From the NCBI GenBank assembly GCA_019635775.1, contig JAHBYU010000011.1, positions 112,577 to 176,576 on the forward strand: a stretch of 64,000 nt of DNA. Direction: 5' to 3'. Both the position numbers and the translations under genes were made by a program. Positions 8,409 to 18,179 of this stretch are shown here, piece after piece. Position 1 is the stretch's first letter. Each line of letters begins with the position of its first letter. The notes beneath the pieces were generated by a model. That model was given only the letters and a program-made list of their open reading frames with translations, was not told where the DNA came from and did no database searches. The stretch comes from Rhizobiaceae bacterium. GTDB taxonomy: Bacteria; Pseudomonadota; Alphaproteobacteria; Rhizobiales; Rhizobiaceae.

Positions 8409-9311
8409 ATGGCAACTGCGAAAACCGAAGAACCCGTGAAGGCCACTGGCCCGCTCAAGATCAAGGTGGCAGGCGTGGAGCGCGTGTTCGACATAGACAA
8501 TCCGCAACTGCCGGACTGGGTCGAGGACAACGACCTGAGCGCAGGCGGATACCCCTACGACAAGCGGATGAACAAGGACGAATACGCAGAGACGCTGGAA
8601 CAACTGCAGGCCGAACTGGTGAAACTGCAGGCATGGCAGCAGACAACCGGCGAACGCGTGCTTATCCTCTTTGAGGGGCGCGACGCGGCGGGAAAAGGCG
8701 GCACGATCGGCCAGATGCGCTATTACATGAACCCGCGAACGGCCCGAAACGTGGCGCTGACGAAACCAACCGAAACAGAGCGCGGACAATGGTACTTCCA
8801 GCGCTACATCTACCACTTTCCGACGGCCGGCGAGTTCGTCACCTTCGACCGCTCCTGGTACAACAGGGGTGTCGTCGAGCCCGTCATGGGGTTCTGCACG
8901 CCCGAGCAGCACAAGAAGTTCCTGAAGGAGGCGCCGCGCTTCGAGAAGATGATCGTCAGCGAGGGCATCCGCTTCTTCAAGGTCTGGCTCAACCTCGGTC
9001 AGGAAACGCAGCTGAAACGCTTCCATGAAAGGCGGCACAGCCCGCTGACGAACTGGAAGTTTTCGCCGATGGACGTCGCCGGCATCACGCGCTGGGACGA
9101 CTACACCAAGGCGCGCGACCTGATGATCAAGGAAACGCACACCGACTACGCGCCGTGGACCGTGGTACGCTCCAACGACAAGCGGCGCGCGAGGATCGAG
9201 ACGATCCGCCATGTGCTGCTGGCGCTCGACTACACGGGGCGCGACCTCGACCTGATAGGCAAGCCCGACCCCAAAATCATCGGCACCGGGCCGAAGCAGC
9301 TTCTGGACTGA
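8409..9311 (+). CDS. ppk2: Polyphosphate kinase 2
   Basis: 300 aa, single-domain PPK2, which transfers phosphate between polyphosphate and nucleotides. The P-loop GRDAAGKGG, the lid region [20 protein letters not shown] and the Walker B motif [16 protein letters not shown] are present. The ATG at 8409 is preceded by AAAGGGG at a suitable distance; two upstream ATGs (8376, 8385) are less likely. Its position divergent from phoR suggests phosphate-dependent control, which is an inference. Class assignment (I, II or III) would need a phylogeny. Confidence 0.93.
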   Translation: MATAKTEEPVKATGPLKIKVAGVERVFDIDNPQLPDWVEDNDLSAGGYPYDKRMNKDEYAETLEQLQAELVKLQAWQQTTGERVLILFEGRDAAGKGGTIGQMRYYMNPRTARNVALTKPTETERGQWYFQRYIYHFPTAGEFVTFDRSWYNRGVVEPVMGFCTPEQHKKFLKEAPRFEKMIVSEGIRFFKVWLNLGQETQLKRFHERRHSPLTNWKFSPMDVAGITRWDDYTKARDLMIKETHTDYAPWTVVRSNDKRRARIETIRHVLLALDYTGRDLDLIGKPDPKIIGTGPKQLLD

Positions 9312-9318
9312 GCTAGCA

Positions 9319-11268
9319 TCAGCCGCCTTTCAACTGGCGGGGGAGCGTCGCCCGCAACGGACGGTGCGGCGTCTTCTCCCACACATGCGGCGTGCGCCAT
9401 AGCTGCCAGATCGCCCTCCACGCGGCCCATGACAGCATCATCCAGTACACCGGCGTGAACAGGACGATCTTCCAGAAGGCGAACTTCTCGCGCAGGTTGA
9501 GAACCTGCCAGCCAAGCAGCAGGAAGGACAAGTAGCCGCCGGCTACGCTCAAGAAGTCGATCGTCAGCAGCGCCGACTTCCATGTGGCGGTGGGCCGCTG
9601 GAGCGCGAAGTCGATCGCCAGCACCAGACCGGTGACAAGCAGGAACGGGTGGGCGAGCGCCGACAGGACCATGCCGGCAAACAGGATCTGGGCAACGAGA
9701 AACGGCCAGAAGCCAAGTTCGCGCAAAAGGACGCGCGGCGATCGCATGTGGACGAGCCAGGTCTTGGTCCACCCCTTGAACCACCGCGTACGCTGGGGCA
9801 ACCAGTCGGACAGTTTCTCGGGCGCCGTCTCCCATGTCGGGCAGCGTGTGGTCTCGGTGCGATAGCCGAAGCGGGCAAGACGCATCCCGAGATCGGCATC
9901 TTCGGTGACGTTGTAGGGATCCCAGCCACCCACCTCATCAATCGCGGAACGGCGAAAATGATTGGACGTGCCGCCAAGCGGAACGGGAAAGCGCTTGCCC
10001 GACAGCCACGGAAGCATACCCCGGAAAAGCGCAGCGTATTCGAAGGCGAACATGCGCGCGAGCAGGCCCGCGCTCCTGTTGGCGATCTCCAGCGGCGCCT
10101 GCACGCAAGCCACATCAGGCGAAGAATCGCGCAGGACCTGCCAGGCATGCAGGAGCTGCCTGGGATGGGGATGGTCCTCCGCGTCATAAAGCGCGACGAT
10201 TTCGCCGCCGGCCAGCGGCAGGGCATAGGAAAGCGCCTTGGGCTTGGTGCGCGGGCCTCCCTCCGGAACCTCGATCACCTCGAAATGCCGGGGCAGAGAG
10301 AGGGAACGCAGAGCATCCAGGGTTTCGCGGTCGTCCGCCTCGCAGACCAGCTTGATCTCAAGCTTGCTGCGTGGCCACTCCAGCCGCTCCAGCGCCACAA
10401 CCAGTTCCGGCACCATATGCGCCTCCCTGTAGAGCGCGACCAGCAGGGAGTAGACGGGCATGTCGGCCGAAAAGGATGGCGGGGCCTTTTCACGCTTGCC
10501 GCCGATGGCCAAAAGGGCGGCGAAGCGAAGCCCGATACAGGCGAGAAAGAAGAAGGAAAACAGGATATGCAGCGCAAGCCATGAGCTACTCGGCACAAGC
10601 CACAAAAGCACGGGAAGGGCGACAAGCAGCGCGCCGACAATCGTGCCCTGCCAGGCATTCATGACGAAGCGGGCGGAAAGATACGGATAGCGGTCGAAAA
10701 GACCCGAAACCGCGCCGGCCAGAAGGTGGATGCGAAAGCGATCGAGGAGCGCGGCGCGAAGCGTCTTAGACGGAACGAGTTTCAGCCGGCGACCGATCGG
10801 CGCATTGTCGTCGATCCAGCGGCGCAGGCCGGCAATCCCCGATTCCGCGAATGGAACGAGGTAACCGATCGTGCCGTCTTCAGCGGCGAACCTGACAGGC
10901 CTCAAATCGGCCGCACCCTTCAGATGCAGCATCGCGAGTTCGTCCTGAATGATGAGCCTGGAAGGATCGACCCGCTCCATGGAGTCGAGATCCATTGAGG
11001 TCGCTACGGCGCGGCAGACCTGTTCCTCGCTGACTGTTCCCGAAGCCACAAGCTCGGCGATGAGGCCCGTCCCGTGGCGCTCGGAAAGCCGGGCACAATT
11101 CGCAACATCATCAGCCGCCAGCTTCAGCCGTGTCAGCACCGGCAACCAGGGCCGAAGCTTCGGGTACACAGCCGCGAGATGCGACAAGCCGTCAGCTTCA
11201 CCCGATAACGGGGATGCTCCTTCAAACGGTCTTTCATGCGCTACGCCGTAGTCGCTCAGCAGCGGCAT
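9319..11268 (-). CDS. Membrane glycosyltransferase family 2 with GspE-N-like domain
   Basis: 649 aa from the ATG at 11268 (AGGG 7 nt upstream; a GTG at 11283 adds five residues). The first ~150 residues resemble the N-terminal domain of type II secretion ATPases (GLIAELVASGTVSEEQV). Two membrane segments follow (near VGALLVALPVLLWLV and LHILFSFFFLACIGL), then a GT2 catalytic domain with the acidic motif YDAEDHP, the TEDADLGMRLARFGY motif and the QRTRWFKGW box of processive enzymes. Three or four more membrane helices close the protein. It probably makes and exports a polysaccharide; the product is unknown. It converges on ppk2 with 7 bp between the stop codons. Confidence 0.8.
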   Translation of the reverse strand: MPLLSDYGVAHERPFEGASPLSGEADGLSHLAAVYPKLRPWLPVLTRLKLAADDVANCARLSERHGTGLIAELVASGTVSEEQVCRAVATSMDLDSMERVDPSRLIIQDELAMLHLKGAADLRPVRFAAEDGTIGYLVPFAESGIAGLRRWIDDNAPIGRRLKLVPSKTLRAALLDRFRIHLLAGAVSGLFDRYPYLSARFVMNAWQGTIVGALLVALPVLLWLVPSSSWLALHILFSFFFLACIGLRFAALLAIGGKREKAPPSFSADMPVYSLLVALYREAHMVPELVVALERLEWPRSKLEIKLVCEADDRETLDALRSLSLPRHFEVIEVPEGGPRTKPKALSYALPLAGGEIVALYDAEDHPHPRQLLHAWQVLRDSSPDVACVQAPLEIANRSAGLLARMFAFEYAALFRGMLPWLSGKRFPVPLGGTSNHFRRSAIDEVGGWDPYNVTEDADLGMRLARFGYRTETTRCPTWETAPEKLSDWLPQRTRWFKGWTKTWLVHMRSPRVLLRELGFWPFLVAQILFAGMVLSALAHPFLLVTGLVLAIDFALQRPTATWKSALLTIDFLSVAGGYLSFLLLGWQVLNLREKFAFWKIVLFTPVYWMMLSWAAWRAIWQLWRTPHVWEKTPHRPLRATLPRQLKGG

Positions 11269-11575
11269 GCTGCCCTGAAGCACAAATTCACGCCGCCCGC
11301 CCCCAGATCAGCTTTCTGCGTGGTCGAATTTCCATCCACCCTGCAACGGAATACAACCTACAGTAAACAAAGATCAAGGCAAACGTTGCTGAAAGAGCTT
11401 CGACCTCAAGAAGGCCAAACATGCGCACCGGTCGGCCTGCCGCAACGTGGCTCTAGCCGCAGGATGACACGAACCGAGAAGAAAAAGGCGTGACGGATGG
11501 CGTTGCGCGTGAAGGCCGGACTATGCGGGATTGACAGGCCCTGTACGCAAGTGACGGGCCCGAGCCGGCCGCAGG

Positions 11576-12361
11576 CTATGCGACCAGCCGGGCGATCCTT
11601 GCAAGACGACGCAGTGTCGTCTCATCCTGAAGGGCCCTATGGAACAGCGAGATCTCCTCGTCGATCCTTTCGCAAAGCTGGCTGCCATCTCTCCGCAGAA
11701 GGCCACGTGTCTGGCGAAGCGCCTCGACCGGCTTGCGTGCGAGCTGGCGGGCTCGCTCGAACGTACGCCCTTCGGCACTGCCCTCAGCAAGCTCGGCAAC
11801 CAGGCCGAGTTGCCTTGCCTCGGAAGCGGTGAACGTATCGCCGAGACAGAAAAAGCGGAACGCGGCGGGATGGCCCATGCGCTGGGGCGCAAGGATGCTG
11901 GTGGCAGCGTCCGGCACAAGACCGAGGTCGACGAATGGGACGCGGAACGTGCTGCGATCGGATGCTATGACCATGTCGCAATGGAAAAGGATGGTGCAGC
12001 CAACCCCCACCGCGTCGCCATCCACGCATGCAATGATAGGCTTGGGGAAAGTCGCCAGCCTGCGAAACATGCCTGTGACCGCATCGATCAAGCCGGCATG
12101 CTTGGTGGCGTCGAGAAATTCGGAGAGGTCGCCGCCGAGACAGAAACAACCGGCAAGGCCACGCAAGACGACCACGCGCACCTGATCGTCGTCGGCTGCC
12201 TCGCCCAGCGTGGCTGCCAGCCGATCGTAGGCCTTGCGGTCGAGCAACGGCCGGCCGTCATCGGCTGCAACCGTTATCGTCATTATGTGGTTGCGAAATT
12301 CGCTGTGCGCCCGGAAGCCGCCCAACGCAGTTCCGTCGGAAATGCCCTGCCCAATCGTCAT
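11576..12361 (-). CDS. Crotonase-family (enoyl-CoA hydratase-like) enzyme coupled to luxI
   Basis: 261 aa. The ATG at 12361 overlaps the luxI stop (ATGA), so it is very likely translated together with the AHL synthase. Crotonase features include the CoA/oxyanion-hole segments GCFCLGGDLSEF and CVDGDAVGVGCTILFHCDM and the DLGLVPDAATSILAP region. One glutamate typical of hydratases is replaced around VPFVDLGLV, so hydration, isomerisation or thioester chemistry cannot be told apart. Its place suggests it prepares or tailors the acyl group for the AHL signal. As far as I recall, a Mesorhizobium circuit with a linked gene of this kind and an unsaturated AHL has been reported; this was not checked. 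Confidence 0.8.
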   Translation of the reverse strand: MTIGQGISDGTALGGFRAHSEFRNHIMTITVAADDGRPLLDRKAYDRLAATLGEAADDDQVRVVVLRGLAGCFCLGGDLSEFLDATKHAGLIDAVTGMFRRLATFPKPIIACVDGDAVGVGCTILFHCDMVIASDRSTFRVPFVDLGLVPDAATSILAPQRMGHPAAFRFFCLGDTFTASEARQLGLVAELAEGSAEGRTFERARQLARKPVEALRQTRGLLRRDGSQLCERIDEEISLFHRALQDETTLRRLARIARLVA

Positions 12362-12996
12362 GATGCCTGCCGCTGGCCCAGAAGTTCGGGATAGCCTCGC
12401 GAGAGAACAGGCGCATGATGGGCACGCCTTTCGCGCACCACCTCCAGCGTCTTTTCGTTGAAGGTCAGCAACGTGGCCACGACCTGCTGGCGGCCATAGG
12501 TGCGCTGATAGCCAAGCGGACGCGCCAGGAAGTGGAGTTGCAACGCACGCAGAACCCACATCGGCTCGAATTCGATGATGACCTGGTTGACCCCGCGCGG
12601 CAGGCCCCATTCTACGAAACCCGCTATCAGTTCCGTGCCCACGGTCGATACACCACGACGACCATCCCTGTAGTTGGCGGCGACGGCATAGCGCGTCAGT
12701 TCCCATACATTCGGACCTGAAGGCGGATCGCCTACGAACAGGTCGGTCAGGACCTCGGTCAGCAGATGCGGGCGCGTGGTCGGCAGCATCCGCTGGTAGC
12801 CCGCCAGTTCGCCATTGCGAATGACGATATGATGCACTGCCTCGTCGTGATCGAACTGATCTATCTCCAGACCATCATCGCGATAAAGATCCGACCAGCC
12901 CATCTCCTGCACGAAGATGCTGTGGCGCAGCCGGTGAACTGCCTCCCAGAGATCCGGCCTGTCCATCAGTTCTTCTGTAGTAAGCGCGTAAAGCAC
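12358..12996 (-). CDS. LuxI-family acyl-homoserine lactone synthase
   Basis: 212 aa with a GTG start. LuxI enzymes join S-adenosylmethionine with an acyl carrier to make the AHL signal. The conserved residues are all visible: RLRHSIFVQEMGW, EIDQFDHDEA, GYQRMLPTTRP and VWELTRYAV. Gene order on the minus strand is luxR, luxI, crotonase-like gene. An inverted repeat in the upstream gap may be the LuxR target. The acyl chain cannot be predicted from the sequence. Confidence 0.95.
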   Translation of the reverse strand: MLYALTTEELMDRPDLWEAVHRLRHSIFVQEMGWSDLYRDDGLEIDQFDHDEAVHHIVIRNGELAGYQRMLPTTRPHLLTEVLTDLFVGDPPSGPNVWELTRYAVAANYRDGRRGVSTVGTELIAGFVEWGLPRGVNQVIIEFEPMWVLRALQLHFLARPLGYQRTYGRQQVVATLLTFNEKTLEVVRERRAHHAPVLSRGYPELLGQRQAS

Positions 12997-13058
12997 GAAA
13001 GTCTCCTTGATGTCTCAAGGCAGACTAGGAAATCCTTCCCTTAAAGAGGCTTACATGA

Positions 13059-13072
13059 ACATTTAGGAATGT
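13059..13072. promoter_or_regulatory. Candidate lux-box-like dyad upstream of luxI
   Basis: ACATT-TAGG-AATGT is a perfect 5-bp dyad, with a wider TTACAT/ATGTAA pairing around it (13051 to about 13074). It lies about 65 bp upstream of the luxI start, in the only gap between luxR and luxI. It is shorter than the classical 20-bp lux box, so it remains a candidate. Confidence 0.4.
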
Positions 13073-13112
13073 AACGATCTCTACTATTTCTTTCAAATCC
13101 GGGAGTTCCGGG

Positions 13113-13841
13113 TCAGATATATCCGCGCCTGATCGCCTCCGCGACCGCCTGAACACGGTTCACCGCGCCAAGCTTCGTCTTGGCGTTCAGGAGGTGCTTC
13201 TCGGAGGTGTGTTCCGATATGCCCAGTATCTGGGAAATCTCCCATTCCGATTTGCCGGCCGCTGCCCATTTCAGGCACTCGCGCTCACGCGGCGTCAACT
13301 CGACATGATCGATCGTCTTGACTGCGCCGGTATGCAACTGCATGGCTCGACCGATCGCAAAGGTCGAGACCAGCGATATCATGCCGAACTCGAGGCCGGA
13401 CATCTCGACCTGCTCGCCGCCAAGCGAAACCATCACGATGCGGCCGTCAACGGTGACGAGCGGAAAGGCGAGACCATCCTTGAGCTTGAATTCACCGGCG
13501 TCGCCCATCACGATTTCACCGTCGCGATCAGGCTTGATCTCCTGTGCTGCCTCACGCCACTGAAAGGGCGCCTGCAACTGCTTCATGCGGCTGACGACAG
13601 GATCGTGGTCGACGTAGTTGCGCGCGACATACCGCTCCAGCCACTCTCCCGGCCAGTCGCAGAGCAGCACGTGATCCTTCTGCTTTCCGCCGGGCGTCCC
13701 GGGCTGAGGAACCGTGCCCGCCATAAGGGCCGTCAAGCCAAAGGCTGACGTGACTTCCAGCAACTTCTGACACACGGCGTCGGGCGTATCCGCATCCTGC
13801 AGAGCCTTTATATATGCCAACGTCCTGTCGAAGTGTCCCAT
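13113..13841 (-). CDS. LuxR-family quorum-sensing transcription factor
   Basis: 242 aa from the ATG at 13841 (MGHFDRTLAYIKALQ), preceded by GGTGG. The N-terminal autoinducer-binding domain shows the W/Y/D/P/W pattern in WLERYVARNYVDHDPV and APFQWREA. The C-terminal LuxR helix-turn-helix reads LTPRERECLKWAAAGKSEWE and ISQILGISEHTSEKHL. It is the likely receptor for the signal made by the adjacent synthase. It ends 116 bp before the luxI start. The 271-bp gap to the divergent binding protein at 14113 probably holds its promoter. Confidence 0.93.
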   Translation of the reverse strand: MGHFDRTLAYIKALQDADTPDAVCQKLLEVTSAFGLTALMAGTVPQPGTPGGKQKDHVLLCDWPGEWLERYVARNYVDHDPVVSRMKQLQAPFQWREAAQEIKPDRDGEIVMGDAGEFKLKDGLAFPLVTVDGRIVMVSLGGEQVEMSGLEFGMISLVSTFAIGRAMQLHTGAVKTIDHVELTPRERECLKWAAAGKSEWEISQILGISEHTSEKHLLNAKTKLGAVNRVQAVAEAIRRGYI

Positions 13842-14112
13842 CGCAACATCCACCCATGTTGCCGCAATCAGCAAAACGCATCGTAACGGTTCGGACCCCG
13901 CACTACCATGAACCTTTGATTGCAATATAGCACATTCGGCTGCTGCGCGGTAGAAACCTTCCCCGTTGGTCCAGCGGGACATGGTCACGCGGGGGCCTGA
14001 TCACCGCAGAAAGAGCTCCCGCCGGGGGATCGGTGCCGGAAAGCCTTTTGCCGGAAGCCAGTTTGGGAGTAAAGGCGTCAAGACGTTTCGATCCGGAGAG
14101 AAACCGTACCGC

Positions 14113-14952
14113 ATGACCCTTCGCGCGCTGATTTTTGCCCTTGCGGCAGTCATGTCGCTTTCCGGCGTCTCGCAGGCCGTCGAGTCGCCCGCGCCGATGT
14201 TCTGGGATGTCAAGGAAAGGCTTCCAAAGCCAGACCTCAGCGCCGTGCCGCGCATCCGCTTCCTGACGACAACGGATTTTCCGCCCTTCAACTATCTCGA
14301 CCGCGAGGAGCGCCTGTCGGGTTTCCACATCGATCTGGTGAGAGCGATTTGCGATGAGCTCGGCGTCAGCGAGAAATGCGAGATACAGGCGGTACCGTGG
14401 GAACAGATAGGGGATGCGCTGCAAAGGGGACGCGGCGAAGCGATTATCGCGGGCGTTGCCATCACGCAGGAAGCGCGCGAGCAATACGCCTTCTCGCGCT
14501 CATATCTCCAGTTCCCCGCCCGCTTCATGATGCCCAAGACCAGCGCCAAGACGGAGCCGATCTACGCGAAAATTGCCGGTGAGCGCATAGGCGTGATCGC
14601 CGATTCCGGACATGAGAAGATGCTGCGCGCCTATTTCCCCGACGTGAAGGTGGTGACCTACTCGCGACAGGAGTGGATGTACGCGGACCTGAAGGCAGGC
14701 AAGATCGCCGGAGCGTTCGGAGACGGCATGCGGTTCGCCTTCTGGCTGGCAGGCTCGGATGCAAGCGGCTGCTGCAGATTTGCCGGTGGCCCCTATCTCG
14801 CGCCGGAATATCTCGGCTACGGCCTTGCGATCGCTGCCAATGCGGACAACGCTGCCCTTGCATCGGCCTTCGACTACGCGCTGCAGCAAATCTCCCTCAA
14901 GGGCCGGTTTGCCGAACTCTACCTCCGTTACTTTCCGGTCAGTTTTTACTGA
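14113..14952 (+). CDS. Periplasmic solute-binding protein, family 3
   Basis: 279 aa. A signal peptide (MTLRALIFALAAVMSLSGVS, cut near QAVES) precedes a type 3 solute-binding domain with the classical pattern TTDFPPFNYLDRE, LSGFHIDLVRAICDELG and IIAGVAITQEAREQYAFSRS. Such proteins bind amino acids or similar compounds for ABC importers or sensor kinases. No permease or ATPase gene is adjacent, so it is an orphan here and its partner is unknown. The ATG at 14113 is chosen because the signal peptide begins exactly there. Confidence 0.85.
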   Translation: MTLRALIFALAAVMSLSGVSQAVESPAPMFWDVKERLPKPDLSAVPRIRFLTTTDFPPFNYLDREERLSGFHIDLVRAICDELGVSEKCEIQAVPWEQIGDALQRGRGEAIIAGVAITQEAREQYAFSRSYLQFPARFMMPKTSAKTEPIYAKIAGERIGVIADSGHEKMLRAYFPDVKVVTYSRQEWMYADLKAGKIAGAFGDGMRFAFWLAGSDASGCCRFAGGPYLAPEYLGYGLAIAANADNAALASAFDYALQQISLKGRFAELYLRYFPVSFY

Positions 14953-14955
14953 GAT

Positions 14956-15375
14956 TCAGGTAAGGCTGCGGTGACGCGCCTTGCTGGCTCTCTCGATCGC
15001 AGCGACCGTCAGCGGATCGACCGCCAGTTCCTGCCGCAGCAACTGCAGGATACGAAGTTCCTCCATGCGCATTTCAAGATCGACCGCCGCGACCTCGAAG
15101 GCAGCGGCATAGGCTGTCTCGTGGAGATGCAGCGGGATGGCCGCCTGCGAAAGCCGGATCACCTTGACCAGTCCGCCATCCTCGTGGAGCAGCTCCTGGC
15201 ACTTCTGTGCGACCTTGACGAGCTTTTCCTCGTCGAAATCCTCGAAGATTGGCCAGGTGCGAACGACTTCGCCTATCCGCGCAAGCTCAACATTGGTCAT
15301 GTCACGATCAGCAGCCGACGTGACGACCATCAGGTAAATGAGCGCCTCGTGCGCGGTGGGCTTCCTCTTCGTCAT
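14956..15375 (-). CDS. TerB-like helical protein
   Basis: 139 aa, all-helical. It contains the pattern of the TerB family (ALIYLMVVTSAADRDMTNVE, then LVKVIRLSQAAIP and AAVDLEMRMEELRILQLLRQ). TerB-like proteins are cytoplasmic, metal-binding and named for tellurite resistance, but most single-copy chromosomal members have no tested role. It is transcribed away from lysK and converges on the solute-binding protein gene with 3 bp between the stop codons. Confidence 0.75.
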   Translation of the reverse strand: MTKRKPTAHEALIYLMVVTSAADRDMTNVELARIGEVVRTWPIFEDFDEEKLVKVAQKCQELLHEDGGLVKVIRLSQAAIPLHLHETAYAAAFEVAAVDLEMRMEELRILQLLRQELAVDPLTVAAIERASKARHRSLT

Positions 15376-15534
15376 GCGTTTTCCCTCGTTGAGGACACGA
15401 ATCTAGGAAGCCTGCTTTCCCGCCGCAATCAAAAAGACCGGAATCGTTGACGTAATCACTGAGGTTCCATAGAGCATGCCGGCTAGCCGGTTGCGACCGG
15501 CAAAGCATCGGGACAACAGCATCGGACGTCACAC

Positions 15535-17187
15535 ATGGCCGCCACAGCCAGCATCGACCTCAACCCGGAAATGCTAGCGGCAGCGGCCGAGAGCAAGGCG
15601 TGGCCGTTCGAGGAAGCCAGGAAAATCGTCGATCGCTACAAGGGGCGCGACTTTCCCGAAACGGTGCTGTTCGAGACCGGCTACGGGCCATCCGGCCTGC
15701 CGCATATCGGCACGTTCGGCGAAGTGGCGCGGACGACCATGGTTCGTCACGCCTTCCGCGTGCTGACACGAGACAAGGTTGCGACGCGCCTGCTTTGCTT
15801 CTCCGACGATATGGACGGGATGCGAAAGATCCCCGACAACGTGCCGGACCCCGAATTCCTGAAGCCCTACCTCCATATGCCGCTGACCTCGGTACCAAAC
15901 CCGTTCGGCGGCGACTACGAAAGCTTCGGGCATCACAACAACGCGATGCTCCGGCGCTTTCTGGACACGTTCGGCTTCGACTACGAGTTCGCCAGCGCGA
16001 CGGACTACTACAAGTCCGGCCGGTTCGACGCGATGCTGCTGAAGGCGGCGGAAAAGTACGACGCGATCATGAAGGTGATGCTGCCGACGCTGGGTGAGGA
16101 GCGGCAGGCGACGTACAGCCCTTTCCTGCCGATCTCACCCAAGACCGGCCGCGTGCTCTACGTGCCGATGAAGAAGGTGGACGCCGCTGCCGGCACGATC
16201 ACCTTCGACGACGAGGACGGCGAGGAGACGACGCTCGAGGTCACCGGCGGGCGGGTCAAGCTGCAGTGGAAGCCGGACTTCGGAATGCGCTGGGCCGCGC
16301 TGGACGTCGATTTCGAGATGTTCGGAAAGGACCACCAGACCAATTCCGTCATCTACGACAAGATCTGCGCGATCCTCGGGGGCAAGCCGCCCGAACACTT
16401 CGTCTACGAGCTGTTCCTCGACGAGGTGGGCCAGAAGATATCCAAGTCAAAGGGCAACGGCCTGACCATCGACGAGTGGCTGACCTATGCGCCGACCGAG
16501 AGCCTCGGGCTCTACATGTTCCAGCGGCCAAGGCAGGCCAAGAAGCTGTATTTCGACGTCATTCCCAAGGCGGTGGACGAGTATTATTCCTTCCTGTCAG
16601 CCTATCCGCGGCAGGACTGGAAGGAACGGCTGGGCAACCCTGTCTGGCACATGCATGACGGCAATCCGCCAGCAATCCACCTGCCGGTGACGTTCGCGCT
16701 TCTGCTCAACCTCGTCAGCGCCTCAAACGCGCATGACAAGAGCGTGCTGTGGGGCTTCATCTCGCGCCATGTCGAGGGCGTTACGCCTCAGACACATCCG
16801 GAACTCGATCGCCTGACGGACTACGCCATTCGGTACTTCGACGACTTCGTGAAGCCTACCAAGGTTTTCCGCGCGCCCGACGAGGTGGAAAAGCAGGCGC
16901 TGGCAGGGCTCTCGCAGGCGCTGGGCGAATTGCCGGAAAACGCCGACGGAGAGGCGATCCAGAACGCCGCCCTGAATGTGGCGCGCCGCATCGAACGCTA
17001 TCAGGATCACGCCAAGAAGAGCCCGGAAGGCGGACCGGGCGTCTCGGTCGTATTCTTCCAGATGATCTACCAGGTGCTGATCGGCCAGGAGCGCGGCCCG
17101 CGTTTCGGCTCGTTCGCCGCGCTCTATGGCATTGCGGAGACACGCACGCTAATCGAAAAGGCGTTGACCGGCCAACTGGCCGCGTAA
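15535..17187 (+). CDS. lysK: Class I lysyl-tRNA synthetase
   Basis: 550 aa. It charges tRNA-Lys using the Rossmann-fold class I enzyme, the form usual in alphaproteobacteria in place of the class II enzyme of most bacteria. The HIGH-like motif is in [17 protein letters not shown] and the KMSKS-like motif is [16 protein letters not shown]. The anticodon-binding alpha-helical C-terminus is complete. It starts about 160 bp from the divergent TerB-like gene. Confidence 0.96.
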   Translation: MAATASIDLNPEMLAAAAESKAWPFEEARKIVDRYKGRDFPETVLFETGYGPSGLPHIGTFGEVARTTMVRHAFRVLTRDKVATRLLCFSDDMDGMRKIPDNVPDPEFLKPYLHMPLTSVPNPFGGDYESFGHHNNAMLRRFLDTFGFDYEFASATDYYKSGRFDAMLLKAAEKYDAIMKVMLPTLGEERQATYSPFLPISPKTGRVLYVPMKKVDAAAGTITFDDEDGEETTLEVTGGRVKLQWKPDFGMRWAALDVDFEMFGKDHQTNSVIYDKICAILGGKPPEHFVYELFLDEVGQKISKSKGNGLTIDEWLTYAPTESLGLYMFQRPRQAKKLYFDVIPKAVDEYYSFLSAYPRQDWKERLGNPVWHMHDGNPPAIHLPVTFALLLNLVSASNAHDKSVLWGFISRHVEGVTPQTHPELDRLTDYAIRYFDDFVKPTKVFRAPDEVEKQALAGLSQALGELPENADGEAIQNAALNVARRIERYQDHAKKSPEGGPGVSVVFFQMIYQVLIGQERGPRFGSFAALYGIAETRTLIEKALTGQLAA

Positions 17188-17189
17188 AC

Positions 17190-18179
17190 TCAGGGCGGAG
17201 GCGGCGCTGGGGGGAATGCTCCGCCAACGGTCGCCGAGGGCTGGGGGTCGATACCTTCCTCTGTCATGACGGGCTGCATCTCGATGCCCGTGCTCGTCGG
17301 CGCATCGGGAACATCCGGTACGGCGGACGTGTCGGGAGGACCGGCGAAAATACCCATCTTCGCCTCGCGCGCCTTTTCCTCGGCCTGCACATAAGGGCCG
17401 TCAGGGTCGGCGAACGCCCAGCCATGCGAGACCAGCCATGCGCCTACGTCCTGTTTGGCAAGGCGGCAGCGGGCACGGGTGACATCCCTTTCCTCATCGG
17501 GCATCCGGCACACCAGCGCGCGACCCCGCAACCATGCCCTGAAAGCGGAACGGGCCCTGACGCCGCAGGGCCACGTCGCGCCCTCATAGGTGCAGCTTTC
17601 CTCGGCGGGAATGCTCCTGACGCCAGAAATGGCGATGACATGATCGCCCGACTGGAAAACCGCCGACTCCAAAGCGACCGGCCTGAACAGCGGCTTGCCG
17701 GCCCATGTGTTGATGGTCTCCGGCGGCGCAGGCGGCAAGGCCAGCCCTAGCTCGCTCAGCGGCTCGCGCGGCGCCTCGCGCTGCAGTTCCTCGCCTGCGA
17801 GTTCAGGGGGCGCAACGACACTCGGTTCCACCATGCGGGAGGCGGCGGTCTGCCCCGGCTCCATCGAACGTGGAAGGGTTGCCACCGCTTCTTCCGCGGC
17901 ATTCGCGACCGGACTATCGATCGATGGCGCATCCGGAACCTCTGGAAGCAGCGGGGTGTCCTGCGGCGCGACGACAGCCTCGGACTGCTGCCCGTCCTGC
18001 GGATCGAAGAAGTCCGGCGGCAGGTCCTCGGCGGCGAAGTCGTAGCTCGACGGCTGATCGACCGGCTGCTTTCCGGACAGCATGTGGCCGCCGGCCAGCA
18101 CCAGAAATGCGGATAGCGCCAGCGCGAGCGCCGGCGCAAGAACCTTTTGAAGCACCTGCCGGCCTACTGGCTCGCCCAT
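17190..18179 (-). CDS. Membrane-anchored staphylococcal-nuclease-like protein
   Basis: 329 aa from the ATG at 18179, overlapping the upstream regulator gene by 16 bp. One N-terminal membrane anchor (VLAPALALALSAFLVLAGG) is followed by a long Pro/Glu-rich linker (about residues 45-160) and then a thermonuclease-fold domain (GDHVIAISGVRSIP, GVRARSAFRAWLRG, RCRLAKQDVGAWLVSHGWAF). The C-terminus is a low-complexity Pro tail. Some catalytic residues of true thermonuclease are not obvious, so nuclease activity is uncertain. It is probably co-transcribed with the S24-type regulator. Confidence 0.7.
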   Translation of the reverse strand: MGEPVGRQVLQKVLAPALALALSAFLVLAGGHMLSGKQPVDQPSSYDFAAEDLPPDFFDPQDGQQSEAVVAPQDTPLLPEVPDAPSIDSPVANAAEEAVATLPRSMEPGQTAASRMVEPSVVAPPELAGEELQREAPREPLSELGLALPPAPPETINTWAGKPLFRPVALESAVFQSGDHVIAISGVRSIPAEESCTYEGATWPCGVRARSAFRAWLRGRALVCRMPDEERDVTRARCRLAKQDVGAWLVSHGWAFADPDGPYVQAEEKAREAKMGIFAGPPDTSAVPDVPDAPTSTGIEMQPVMTEEGIDPQPSATVGGAFPPAPPPP

